Source of the DNA: TMED23 sp964566055
Lineage (GTDB): Bacteria > Pseudomonadota > Alphaproteobacteria > Rhodospirillales > UBA2165
Direction of reading: 5' to 3'
NCBI GenBank assembly: GCA_964566055.1
Contig: CAZMHI010000002.1
Coordinates: forward strand, 62,001-126,000
Length of the DNA stretch: 64,000 bases
In this document: in pieces, positions 26,178-34,375 of the stretch
How positions within the stretch are numbered: the first letter of the stretch is position 1
Layout: every line of letters starts with the position of its first letter
Notes under the pieces: model-generated
Told to the model about the DNA's origin: nothing
The model's database searches: none
The model's input: only the letters and a program-made list of their open reading frames with translations
Program-made: the position numbers and the translations under genes

Positions 26178-26276
26178 ATGACAACTGGTGGCACAATTTT
26201 TCTTATTCTTGTCGTCGTCGTGGGAGTGGCCTTCATGGCGGCCTTAGCCTGGGCGAGCGCCCGAACCAGCGACTAG
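26178..26276 (+). CDS. 32-residue single-pass membrane peptide
   Basis: An ATG at 26178 with an ideal GGAGG (26168-26172) five bases upstream opens a 32-codon frame ending in TAG at 26274-26276. The peptide is one hydrophobic helix (GGTIFLILVVVVGVAFMAAL) followed by the polar tail AWASARTSD. Such peptides often act as accessory subunits of respiratory oxidases or of membrane sensors. The perfect FNR box upstream suggests expression under low oxygen. I do not recognise a named family; similarity in size to CydX/CcoQ-type subunits is only an analogy. Confidence 0.65.
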   Translation: MTTGGTIFLILVVVVGVAFMAALAWASARTSD

Positions 26277-26554
26277 TCAAAATAATTCAACTAGACAAAT
26301 ATTAATGACCTAGATTACTGAGTTCGATTCACCTCTTGATCACTATGGAGGCGGACTTTTTCGTCTCGGTACAGTTAAAATAATAACATTCAAAATTAAG
26401 CGATCTGCCATTTTTGAATGATTGAAATTCGTTGAAATTTTCTAGAAGTTTCCTACCTGTATTAATAGCTTTGCAGACTATACTTTAAGAAAATATGCTC
26501 ACCAGATACGTTTTTTAAACTGCATTAAATTGCTTTCGCCAAAGGGGCGAGAAT
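26277..26554. other. Intergenic region with AT-rich inverted repeat
   Basis: This 278-base gap lies before the hybrid kinase. CATTCAAAA at 26387-26395 is the exact inverted repeat of TTTTGAATG at 26412-26420. No T-run follows on the plus strand, so it is more likely an operator or mRNA hairpin than a terminator. No further small gene with a ribosome site was found. Confidence 0.35.
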
Positions 26555-29500
26555 TTGACGGTATTTTTATTAGGAATAGATTTATTTCTTCTGCGTAAGG
26601 TAGTACTTGGATTAGCACTGGCCTTGGCCATGCTTTATCCGGCACCAGTTAAATCCCAACAAAATTCTACATATCCTCCTGTTACAGCTGGCGTATTCGA
26701 AACCTTTACAGAGCACTCTCAAAACGACGAGGATGGCGTTCATGAGAGTTTAATAATCCATTTATTGAACGAATTATCCAAACAATCTGGCTTAAAAATT
26801 AGTATCAAAAAAATGGCTAGCCAATCCGCAGCTATTGAAGCGCTTTCTCAAGGAGAAATTGACTTAATTCCCAATTTCGTAGCTTCCGATCAACGTCAGA
26901 ATCAAATATTGCTCACCCGTCCAGTAGAAACATTTCGAATTTCAATGTTTGTTAAAAATAATTTTTCCGACATTACTAGTCATAACGACTTAAGGCTGCA
27001 CCGAATAGGTGTTGTGAAAGGCCTTTTTGCTCAAAAGATTTTTGATAATCGGCCTGAGATCAATCCCATTGTATATCCGAACATATCCAGTGCATTAATT
27101 GCGCTATTGTCCGGTGAAATTAATGCTTTGGTCCAATCTGAGCACAGATTGTGGCATATCGCAAAAAGAGCTGATCTGGCAAAATACCTAAAAATAGTAG
27201 GTGACCCGGTTGCTGTTATTGAACGCAGTATTGCAGTTAAAAGACGAGATTCGGCTTTGTTGCTGAAATTAAACGAAGCAATCGATAAACTTGCCAAATC
27301 TGACGCTCATAGAAACATCTACACAGAATGGTTTGCCTTAGGAGAATTTTACTGGAGACCAAAAACAATAACTATTTTAATTGGTTCGGCTTTACTCGCT
27401 GGTCTAATTCTGATGGGGATATGGCGATACCTGACTGTTTTGCGACTCAATAAAGAACTCTCTACCGCAATTACCCATGCAGAAAATTTGACAGATGAAC
27501 TGACCTCATCAAACCAAGCCTATCGAGCTCTTTACCAAACTTCTCCTTATGCCTACGTCACCTGCTCGACTGATGATCTTGTCATCCAAAACTATAACCC
27601 TGCCTTTAGTACAATTTTGGGGTTCCAGGACCGAGATACGACGGCACTTACGCTATATGAAGTGTGCACGGACACCGTAAACGGTAAGGCAAAAATTGGA
27701 CTTTTGCTTGAGCGTTTCAAAAGCGGTGGGGTTATCCAAAATGAAGAAATTGAATTGAAACGGCTTGATGGCCGGTCGATTTGGGTAAGTATTTCTATCG
27801 ATCCAGTCAGTGACAAAAAGAAGGATCAAACAGAATTTCGCGCAGCCTTTATTGATGTGACTGATCGCAAAATGGTGGAGAATATTTTGCGGGATAGTGA
27901 AGTCAGATTTAAGGATTTCGCCAACGCGGCGGCGGATAGGTTCTGGGAAACTGACAGTGAGCATCGATATTCCTATGTTTCAGATCCTTCCGGCCACATT
28001 AATACGCCGTTTGAGTTATTGGTCGGGCGGCATCCCTGGGAAATAGATCGCCGCAATTTTTCGCAACAAAACCAACAAGAATTACGCCAACGATTTCAAC
28101 AACGAGACCCCTTTCGCGGAGTTCGGCTAAATTGGACTAATCTAAATGGAAATGCTCGAACCGTTTCTGTTAACGGCGTCCCAATTTGGAATGAGGATGG
28201 TTCTTTTAAAGGATTTCGGGGCACAACGATTGATATTACCGAACAGGTTCAGGCCCTCGAAAAATCTGCCGACAACCGCCGTAAATTGGTCGACGCTCTC
28301 GATAGCGCGGCTGATGGGATCATTTTGTGGGACGCCGATGATCGTATGGTTTTGTGCAACGATAATTACCGCCAATCCCGTGAACAAGTTGCTGAATTGT
28401 TAAAACCTGGCATACATTTTAATGAATTTATTGAGAACCTGGCAAAAAGATACGATTTGAAAGATCGGGAAGATTGGATTGCCAACGCAATTGCTTTGCA
28501 CAAAAATCCACCAGACTCCTATGAACGGCAACATGGCGGTCAATACTATCTGGTTCACAAGCGCCGCCTGGAAGATGGCAGCACAATCGCCTTCGAATCA
28601 AATATAACCGATTTGAAACAGCGTGAAAATGCGCTTAAAGAAAGTGAGGCGAGGTTCTCAAAAATCTTTCAAGCCAGCCCAAATTTACAATCAATTTCGG
28701 AAATCGATTCTGGGATTTTGGTTGATGTTAACGATGTCTGGCTTGCTTCCCTCAAATTTACTCGAGATCAAGTTATCGGCAAAACTGCTGAAGAATTGGG
28801 AATTACCATAGACTTCACAAATAATTCGCGAATGGACATGATCACGAAAATTCTTCGTCACGGACCCACCGAAAAATTTGAGGGGAGCCTAACTACCGCC
28901 GATGGAGAAGAAAGAAAATATATAGCAAATGCTGATATTATTGAACTTGGCGGGGTTAATCATTTGCTGCTGGTGTCAGACGATATTACCGATGAACGCC
29001 GAATTGCTGAAGAACTTCATCAGGCCCAAAAAATGGAGGCTGTTGGCCAATTGACTGGCGGTATCGCTCACGATTTTAATAACATTTTGTCATCAGTTTT
29101 AGGCAATTTGGAATTAATGGCAGGCGACATTAAAAAAGACAGCAAAGTCATTGGCTATATTGATAGAGCAAAAAAATCTGTATTGCGTGCTGCTGATTTG
29201 ACCAAACGCCTATTGGCCTTTTCTCGCAAACAGGCGCTCAACTCACAATCAACGAATTTAAACGATCATATCCCAAATATACTTGCGGTCATTGAACGCA
29301 CTTTGGGAGAATCGGTTACCATTAAATTTGAGTCTGAATCCGATTTAGGTCAGTGTCTCGTTGACCGGAATCAATTGGACAACGCTCTGATCAACATTGC
29401 CATCAATGCCCGCGATGCCATGCCAAAAGGCGGAAAAATAAATTTTAAAGTGGCCAATAAAGTTATCTCGGAAGAATATGCCACAAAACACAGGGAAGTT

Positions 29501-30154
29501 GAGTCTGGCAATTATGTGGAATTAAAAATCTCAGATACCGGTGAAGGTATTGCGCCAGAATATTTGGAACGAGTGATCGAGCCTTTTTTCACCACTAAAG
29601 ATGTAGGTCAAGGTAGTGGATTAGGCCTCAGTATGGTCTATGGCTTTATTAAACAATCAGGCGGTTTTTTGAGTATTGAAAGTGAATTGGGACAAGGAAC
29701 TCACGTCAGCCTTTTTATTCCCCGCACCAACAATAAAGAAATTGAAATTGATGGTTCTCTCGATTTAAAAGATGTCCCACTCGGCAAAGGCGAAGCTGTT
29801 CTGGTTATCGAAGATGATCCGGATGTCCGTGAAGTGGCAATTAACACCTTGGAACATCTTGGCTATGCCTCAATTGATGGCGGTGACGGAACAAATATCA
29901 AGGAATTCACCGATCAGCACTCGGGGCATTTGGACCTAATCCTAACTGACATGATATTGCCAGACGGACAAACGGGCCTATCCGTCACCCATGAAGTTTT
30001 AGGTAAATTTCCAGAAGTAAAAATTATTTTCATGACCGGGTATGCTGACGACGAAATCATAGAAAACGTTGAAGGGCAAAAATACCCCGTCGTTGGTAAA
30101 CCATTTGAAGCTGATACCTTAGCCCGAACCATTTATGAAACTCTGAACGCCTAG
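26555..30154 (+). CDS. Hybrid histidine kinase with SBP_bac_3 sensor, four PAS domains and receiver
   Basis: A 1199-residue BvgS/EvgS-like hybrid sensor. An export signal (LGLALALAMLYPAPVKS) precedes a periplasmic family 3 binding-protein domain (about 40-262). One membrane helix follows (TILIGSALLAGLILMGIW), then PAS domains at about 322-440, 448-560, 575-690 and 697-810. HisKA has GQLTGGIAHDFNNILS (phospho-His near 838), HATPase has the N-box INIAINARDAMPKGG and GSGLGLSM, and a C-terminal receiver runs from VLVIEDDPDVRE with acceptor Asp in LILTDMILPDG. The second PAS (ANAAADRFWETDSEHRYSY) is close to PAS domains of the kinases at 9871 and 22271. TTG is the start, with AAGGGG upstream. The next phosphorelay partner is not in view. 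Confidence 0.88.
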   Translation: MTVFLLGIDLFLLRKVVLGLALALAMLYPAPVKSQQNSTYPPVTAGVFETFTEHSQNDEDGVHESLIIHLLNELSKQSGLKISIKKMASQSAAIEALSQGEIDLIPNFVASDQRQNQILLTRPVETFRISMFVKNNFSDITSHNDLRLHRIGVVKGLFAQKIFDNRPEINPIVYPNISSALIALLSGEINALVQSEHRLWHIAKRADLAKYLKIVGDPVAVIERSIAVKRRDSALLLKLNEAIDKLAKSDAHRNIYTEWFALGEFYWRPKTITILIGSALLAGLILMGIWRYLTVLRLNKELSTAITHAENLTDELTSSNQAYRALYQTSPYAYVTCSTDDLVIQNYNPAFSTILGFQDRDTTALTLYEVCTDTVNGKAKIGLLLERFKSGGVIQNEEIELKRLDGRSIWVSISIDPVSDKKKDQTEFRAAFIDVTDRKMVENILRDSEVRFKDFANAAADRFWETDSEHRYSYVSDPSGHINTPFELLVGRHPWEIDRRNFSQQNQQELRQRFQQRDPFRGVRLNWTNLNGNARTVSVNGVPIWNEDGSFKGFRGTTIDITEQVQALEKSADNRRKLVDALDSAADGIILWDADDRMVLCNDNYRQSREQVAELLKPGIHFNEFIENLAKRYDLKDREDWIANAIALHKNPPDSYERQHGGQYYLVHKRRLEDGSTIAFESNITDLKQRENALKESEARFSKIFQASPNLQSISEIDSGILVDVNDVWLASLKFTRDQVIGKTAEELGITIDFTNNSRMDMITKILRHGPTEKFEGSLTTADGEERKYIANADIIELGGVNHLLLVSDDITDERRIAEELHQAQKMEAVGQLTGGIAHDFNNILSSVLGNLELMAGDIKKDSKVIGYIDRAKKSVLRAADLTKRLLAFSRKQALNSQSTNLNDHIPNILAVIERTLGESVTIKFESESDLGQCLVDRNQLDNALINIAINARDAMPKGGKINFKVANKVISEEYATKHREVESGNYVELKISDTGEGIAPEYLERVIEPFFTTKDVGQGSGLGLSMVYGFIKQSGGFLSIESELGQGTHVSLFIPRTNNKEIEIDGSLDLKDVPLGKGEAVLVIEDDPDVREVAINTLEHLGYASIDGGDGTNIKEFTDQHSGHLDLILTDMILPDGQTGLSVTHEVLGKFPEVKIIFMTGYADDEIIENVEGQKYPVVGKPFEADTLARTIYETLNA

Positions 30155-30234
30155 TAAGTTTCTGTCTGACATTCCCTATTGTCTCCCAGTGCCGCCTATT
30201 TAATACTAGGTTAGTTTTTCTAGGGGGCACATTC

Positions 30235-30867
30235 ATGGATGAAGCACGATTACAAGCCGCTGCTGATCGCCAGGAAATCAATGAGCTGCTGATGAACTGG
30301 GGACAGGCCCGTGACCGTGCTGAATGGGATAATTTACGAAACTGTTTTCAGCCCGACGGCATTATCAATATTGCCTGGATATCCGGACCGGCCTCGGAAT
30401 TCATTGATCAATCCGCTGCCCGGTTGGCTGAATTTAAGCGCGGCGAATACAGCAAACATGTGATCAGCCCGGGCCGTATCCAGTTCAATGGTAACCGTGC
30501 TTTTAGCCAATGCCACGTAAATCACGTAACTCGTGTGATCGTTGATGATCATGAATTCGATTGGGAATTCTGGGGACAGTTTTTTGATCTAATCGAAAAG
30601 CGGCAGGACGGCGTATGGCGTTTATTTAGCCGGACCATGGTGTATGAAAAAGACCGGCTTGATGCCGTGCATCCGGACCAACTGCCGGAAGATTATTTCG
30701 ATGATACGGATTTCAGCGAATTTCTCCCGGAAGTGAGATTCCTCGGATGGCGCCTTAAAAAGAACAATATCCCGGCAGCTAAGAAATTACTCACCATCAA
30801 CAGCGCGGAGGAAGCTGCGCTAACCGAAGACTCCCTTAAATGGCTGTCAGGTGAGGCTGAAGAATGA
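30235..30867 (+). CDS. SnoaL-like (NTF2 fold) protein
   Basis: A 210-residue protein whose first 140 residues follow the SnoaL_4/NTF2 layout: ADRQEINELLMNWGQARDR, WDNLRNCFQPDGIINI, a central VNHVTRVI strand, FDWEFWGQFFDLIEKR and GVWRLFSRTMVYEKDR. The fold is used by cyclases, dehydratases and ligand-binding proteins. The C-terminal 70 residues are unassigned and charged. AGGGGG sits ahead of the ATG. It overlaps the next gene by four bases (ATGA), so it belongs to an operon with the SpmA-SpmB protein and the dehydrogenase. Confidence 0.7.
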   Translation: MDEARLQAAADRQEINELLMNWGQARDRAEWDNLRNCFQPDGIINIAWISGPASEFIDQSAARLAEFKRGEYSKHVISPGRIQFNGNRAFSQCHVNHVTRVIVDDHEFDWEFWGQFFDLIEKRQDGVWRLFSRTMVYEKDRLDAVHPDQLPEDYFDDTDFSEFLPEVRFLGWRLKKNNIPAAKKLLTINSAEEAALTEDSLKWLSGEAEE

Positions 30868-32207
30868 ACGGTATATTCTTCGCCATTGTGGTGATCGCTT
30901 TCGGCGTTGCCGGTGTGCGGCAAATCACCTGGGTGTCACCCGGCGGCGATGCCAAGGCGCCGATGGATTTACTGGCAACGGCTATGGTCGATTCCGCGGA
31001 AGCCTCGGTTACCCTGGCAATCGGCCTGGTCGGCGTGATGGCGCTGTTTTTAGGCCTGATGAAAGTGGCCGAAGCCGGTGGCCTGTTGGTTATTATCGCT
31101 AAGCTTGTCCGGCCCCTTATGCAGCGCCTGTTTCCTGATGTGCCGCCCGATCACCCGGCGATGGGTGCAATGATCCTGAACATGTCAGCCAACGCGCTTG
31201 GTCTGGGGAATGCAGCAACGCCGTTTGGCATTCGCGCCATGCAGGAATTGGACAAGCTCAATCAGGTCAAGGGAACTGCGTCGAACGCCATGGTGCTGTT
31301 CCTCGCCATCAACACATCAAGCGTCACCCTACTCCCGACCGGAGTTATTGCCTTAAGGGCAGCTGCCGGTTCCCAAGACCCGGCGGGGATTGTGCCGACA
31401 ACTTTATTCGCGACCATTTGCTCCACCACGATCGCCATCATCGTCGCCAAACTGTGCCAACGTTATTGGTTCAACGATCCCGTGCCCGAAGCTGCGACTG
31501 CCGCTGAAGCTCAGCCTGTTCAATTCGAAACCGGTTTGGAAGAGTTTGATGCTGACAGCCCAGAAAGTACGGCTGACGAGATCGATACCGAAGGTGCTGA
31601 TGAGGCCTACCCAAGCTGGATTTCTTTTACTGCCCTTGTTGCCATTGTCGCGCTCATTCCGCTGACCGTGGTATATGGCCGCTCAATAGCGCCCTGGATC
31701 ATGCCGGGATTGATGGTGGCGATGCTGGGCTTTGGCGTTGCCAAAAAAGTCCGGGTTTATGAAAGCTTCGTCGAAGGCGCCAAGGAGGGCTTTCTGGTCG
31801 CTCTTCGTATTATCCCCTATCTGATCGCTATTCTTGTCGCTGTCGGTATGTTTCGTTCAAGTGGCGCCATGGCCATGCTGATCTCACCGCTCTCGGTTAT
31901 TACAGATGGTTTCGGCATGCCGGCAGAAGCCCTACCGATGGCGCTCCTGCGCCCGCTTTCAGGTTCAGGCGCCTATGGTATTCTGGCGTCCCTCATTAAC
32001 GACCCGTCAATTGGCCCGGACAGCTACACCGGCTATCTCGTCAGCACCTTGCAAGGCTCGACCGAGACCACCTTTTATGTGCTGGCGGTTTATTTTGGCG
32101 CGGTTCAAATTCGCCGCATTCGCCATGCCTTGATTGCCGGATTGAGCGCTGATCTGGCCGGTATCATTGGCGCTATTATTGCTGTGAGCTTTCTGTTGCA
32201 GACCTAA
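30864..32207 (+). CDS. Fused SpmA-SpmB (nucleoside recognition/gate domain) membrane protein
   Basis: A 447-residue polytopic membrane protein made of two gate domains. The first half resembles spore maturation protein A (LNMSANALGLGNAATPFGIRAM, residues about 105-130). An acidic linker rich in Asp and Glu runs from about 205 to 250. The second half resembles SpmB (ALPMALLRPLSGSGAYGIL and STLQGSTETTFYVLAVYFG). Fused forms occur widely in non-sporulating Gram-negative bacteria and are presumed transporters of unknown substrate. It is translationally coupled to the SnoaL-like gene. Confidence 0.85.
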   Translation: MNGIFFAIVVIAFGVAGVRQITWVSPGGDAKAPMDLLATAMVDSAEASVTLAIGLVGVMALFLGLMKVAEAGGLLVIIAKLVRPLMQRLFPDVPPDHPAMGAMILNMSANALGLGNAATPFGIRAMQELDKLNQVKGTASNAMVLFLAINTSSVTLLPTGVIALRAAAGSQDPAGIVPTTLFATICSTTIAIIVAKLCQRYWFNDPVPEAATAAEAQPVQFETGLEEFDADSPESTADEIDTEGADEAYPSWISFTALVAIVALIPLTVVYGRSIAPWIMPGLMVAMLGFGVAKKVRVYESFVEGAKEGFLVALRIIPYLIAILVAVGMFRSSGAMAMLISPLSVITDGFGMPAEALPMALLRPLSGSGAYGILASLINDPSIGPDSYTGYLVSTLQGSTETTFYVLAVYFGAVQIRRIRHALIAGLSADLAGIIGAIIAVSFLLQT

Positions 32208-32230
32208 CTTGAATGAAAGAGTAACCTGCC

Positions 32231-33361
32231 ATGACCCACAAATTTAAGGCTGCGGTTTTACGCGAGCCCGGCCTGAACAGCCCCTACACCGACAGCCAGC
32301 CGCTGCAAATTGAAGAAGTTGAAATCCGCCCTCCCGGCATTGGTGAAGTATTGGTGCGCATTGCTGCAGCGAGCCTCTGCCGTTCAGATTTATCCGTGGT
32401 TTCCGGTGTGCGCGCCTGGCCGCTGCCAATCATTCCGGGCCATGAGGCCAGCGGCGTGGTTGAGGAAGTTGATGCGTCTGTTCAATCGGTAAAACCAGGT
32501 GACCACGTTGCCCTCGTCTTTCAGCCGAGATGCGGCAGCTGTCCTGATTGCCTGGCGGGAGATGCCCATTTATGTGAGCCAGGCCTCATGGCCAACCGGA
32601 GCGGAGGGCTCTTATCCGGCGGCTTGCGGTTGCATCAAGGCGAGGTCGATATTCATCATCACATGGGCCTCTCGGCCTTCGCCGAATATGCCGTTGTCTC
32701 CGAAAACTCTTTAGTAAAAATGCCGGAAAGCATACCGCTCGAAATCGGCGCCTTGTTTGGGTGTGCGGTAATGTGCGGCGCCGGCACAGTCCTAAATACT
32801 GGGCATGTTCAGGCCGGTGACAATGTCACCATTGTCGGTGTCGGTGGTGTCGGCTTAAGCGCGGTCTTAGGAGCACAGCTGGCGGGAGCGTCCCGCATCA
32901 TTGCAGTTGTTACTGATCAGACTAAACTCGACTTCGCCATGGAGTTGGGTGCAACTGATTTGGTATTAAACAAAGACGGTGGAGCAGCTGATATGATCAA
33001 AGAACTCACCAGCGGTGGCACGGACTTCGCTTTTGAGACGGCCGGCACGTTGGGCGGGTTCGAGTCAGCCTACAACGCCGTCCGCCGTGGCGGGACTGTG
33101 GTAACCGTGGGGCTCGTTGATCCTAAAACTCCGATGTCGTTGGATATCGCCGGCCTGGTCACCAGCGCCAAAACGGTGAAAGGCAGTTATATGGGCAGCT
33201 GCACTCCTGCCGTCGATATTCCACGCTTTATGTCTCTCTATGAAAGTGGTGCCTTTCCGGTTGAAAAATTGATCAGCCACCGGTTGCCTTTGGCCGAAAT
33301 TAATCTGGCGATGGACCGCCTCGCCGCCGGGGAGGCGCGGCGGCAGATTTTGACTCCTTAA
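32231..33361 (+). CDS. Zinc-dependent alcohol dehydrogenase, class III-like
   Basis: A 376-residue medium-chain dehydrogenase. It has a catalytic zinc site (LCRSDLSV, GHEASG), a full structural zinc loop with four cysteines (CGSCPDCLAGDAHLC), and a Rossmann motif VGVGGVGLSAVLGA preferring NAD. The sequence resembles formaldehyde/alcohol dehydrogenases of the AdhC/YggP type; the substrate is undetermined. It starts 23 bases after the SpmA-SpmB gene and likely ends that operon. Confidence 0.88.
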   Translation: MTHKFKAAVLREPGLNSPYTDSQPLQIEEVEIRPPGIGEVLVRIAAASLCRSDLSVVSGVRAWPLPIIPGHEASGVVEEVDASVQSVKPGDHVALVFQPRCGSCPDCLAGDAHLCEPGLMANRSGGLLSGGLRLHQGEVDIHHHMGLSAFAEYAVVSENSLVKMPESIPLEIGALFGCAVMCGAGTVLNTGHVQAGDNVTIVGVGGVGLSAVLGAQLAGASRIIAVVTDQTKLDFAMELGATDLVLNKDGGAADMIKELTSGGTDFAFETAGTLGGFESAYNAVRRGGTVVTVGLVDPKTPMSLDIAGLVTSAKTVKGSYMGSCTPAVDIPRFMSLYESGAFPVEKLISHRLPLAEINLAMDRLAAGEARRQILTP

Positions 33362-33442
33362 GTAAAATTAAGTCGTTGATGCGATCGCCCTGCCGTCTCT
33401 CACACTATTCTTACCGCATCTGCTGGCAGCCGAATAAATTTA

Positions 33443-33543
33443 CCTAAGTGGAATAAGTTTCCCCGGGCGGCATTTATCTCCTGAATGCCGGTCACCTAAG
33501 TGTGTGCCGGCAGGGCTCAAAAAAAGTATTGGGAACTTAGGAG
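33443..33543 (+). promoter_or_regulatory. Leader with two anti-ribosome-site repeats ahead of the MXKDX gene
   Basis: CCTAAGT occurs at 33443-33449 and 33495-33501. Its exact complement ACTTAGG lies at 33535-33541, overlapping the ribosome site TTAGGAG (33537-33543). The second copy sits in the loop of a hairpin formed by TGCCGG (from about 33486) and CCGGCA (about 33507-33512). Pairing of either copy with the ribosome site would hide it. Confidence 0.4.
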
Positions 33544-33549
33544 ATAGAA

Positions 33550-33795
33550 ATGATTAGATTGATTGTAGTAGCCTTGGTTTCAGTAATTGCCGTCGCCAAT
33601 ATTGTTTATGCCGCTGACATGAATAAAGACGCCATGGCGAAAAAAGATGCCATGATGTCTAAAACGGATACGATGAAAAAAGATGCTATGATGAAAAAAG
33701 AAAAGATGATGAAGAAAGACAATATGGGCGACGCCATGAAAAAAGATGCCCAAATGACTACCGGGATGAAAAAAGATAAAATGATGAAAAAGTAA
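33550..33795 (+). CDS. Exported pentapeptide MXKDX repeat protein
   Basis: An 81-residue protein. A signal peptide (MIRLIVVALVSVIAVANIVYAAD) is followed by about 58 residues built almost only from Met, Lys, Asp, Ala and Thr in MxKDx-like units (KKDAMM, KKEKMM, KKDNMG, KKDAQM). This is the pentapeptide MXKDX family, usually seen beside ECF sigma/anti-sigma genes, as here. Met-rich periplasmic peptides may bind copper or take up oxidants, but the function is unproven. TTAGGAG precedes the ATG by six bases. Confidence 0.8.
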   Translation: MIRLIVVALVSVIAVANIVYAADMNKDAMAKKDAMMSKTDTMKKDAMMKKEKMMKKDNMGDAMKKDAQMTTGMKKDKMMKK

Positions 33796-33814
33796 TTTCC
33801 GCCTTATGATGATC

Positions 33815-33850
33815 GTGGCAGGGAGGCAGTTAGGAATGCTCTCCCTGCAC
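33815..33850 (+). other. Intergenic hairpin between the MXKDX and sigma-factor genes
   Basis: GCAGGGAG at 33818-33825 pairs perfectly with CTCCCTGC at 33841-33848; flanking GT and AC extend it around one bulged base. No T-run follows, so it may stabilise or process the upstream message, giving more MXKDX protein than sigma factor from one transcript. Confidence 0.45.
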
Positions 33851-33862
33851 CGGAAAAAATGA

Positions 33863-34375
33863 ATGGATAAAAAACAGGCTATTACTCAAGAACTGCCGCA
33901 TTTGATGCGCTATGCCCGCGCCTTAAAGCGCGATGTCACGGCAGCCGATGATTTGGTGCAGGATTGTGTGGGCCGGGCGCTCGCCAAGCTCCATTTGTTT
34001 CAAGCCGGCACGAACATGCGAGCCTGGCTGTTTACCATTTTGCACAACATCCACCGTCAGGATTTGCGCACTGCCTCCCGGCGCATTCAAACGTCGGTTA
34101 TGGATGACGTTATCGAAAATCAGCATGGCTCAGCGGCGACCCAGGGCAGCGCCCTAATAATCCGCGATCTTCATCAGGCGATGGGATATTTACCGGAGGA
34201 ACAAAAAGAAGTGCTGCTGCTCGTTGGCTTGGAAGACATGTCCTATAAAGAAGTATCGGAGGTTTTGGAAATACCGGTCGGCACGGTGATGTCACGCTTA
34301 TCGCGCGGCCGTGAAAAACTCAAACGCCTGATGGAGGGCGAAGAATTGGCACCCGTTTTAAGGAGCGTCAAATGA
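33863..34375 (+). CDS. ECF-type RNA polymerase sigma factor
   Basis: A 170-residue group 4 sigma factor with only regions 2 and 4. Region 2 contains DDLVQDCVGRALAKLHLF and MRAWLFTILHNIHRQDLR. Region 4 contains LPEEQKEVLLLVGLEDMSYKEVSEVL and GTVMSRLSRGREKLKR, the helix-turn-helix for the -35 element. It is translationally coupled to the anti-sigma gene by an ATGA overlap. Sigma-dependence of the MXKDX gene is likely from context. Confidence 0.9.
   Translation: MDKKQAITQELPHLMRYARALKRDVTAADDLVQDCVGRALAKLHLFQAGTNMRAWLFTILHNIHRQDLRTASRRIQTSVMDDVIENQHGSAATQGSALIIRDLHQAMGYLPEEQKEVLLLVGLEDMSYKEVSEVLEIPVGTVMSRLSRGREKLKRLMEGEELAPVLRSVK

Noticed and set aside
33485..33520. Terminator after the alcohol dehydrogenase gene
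   Set aside because: The GC-rich stem at 33486-33512 is followed by A residues on the plus strand, so it is not a plus-strand intrinsic terminator; it fits a leader structure better.
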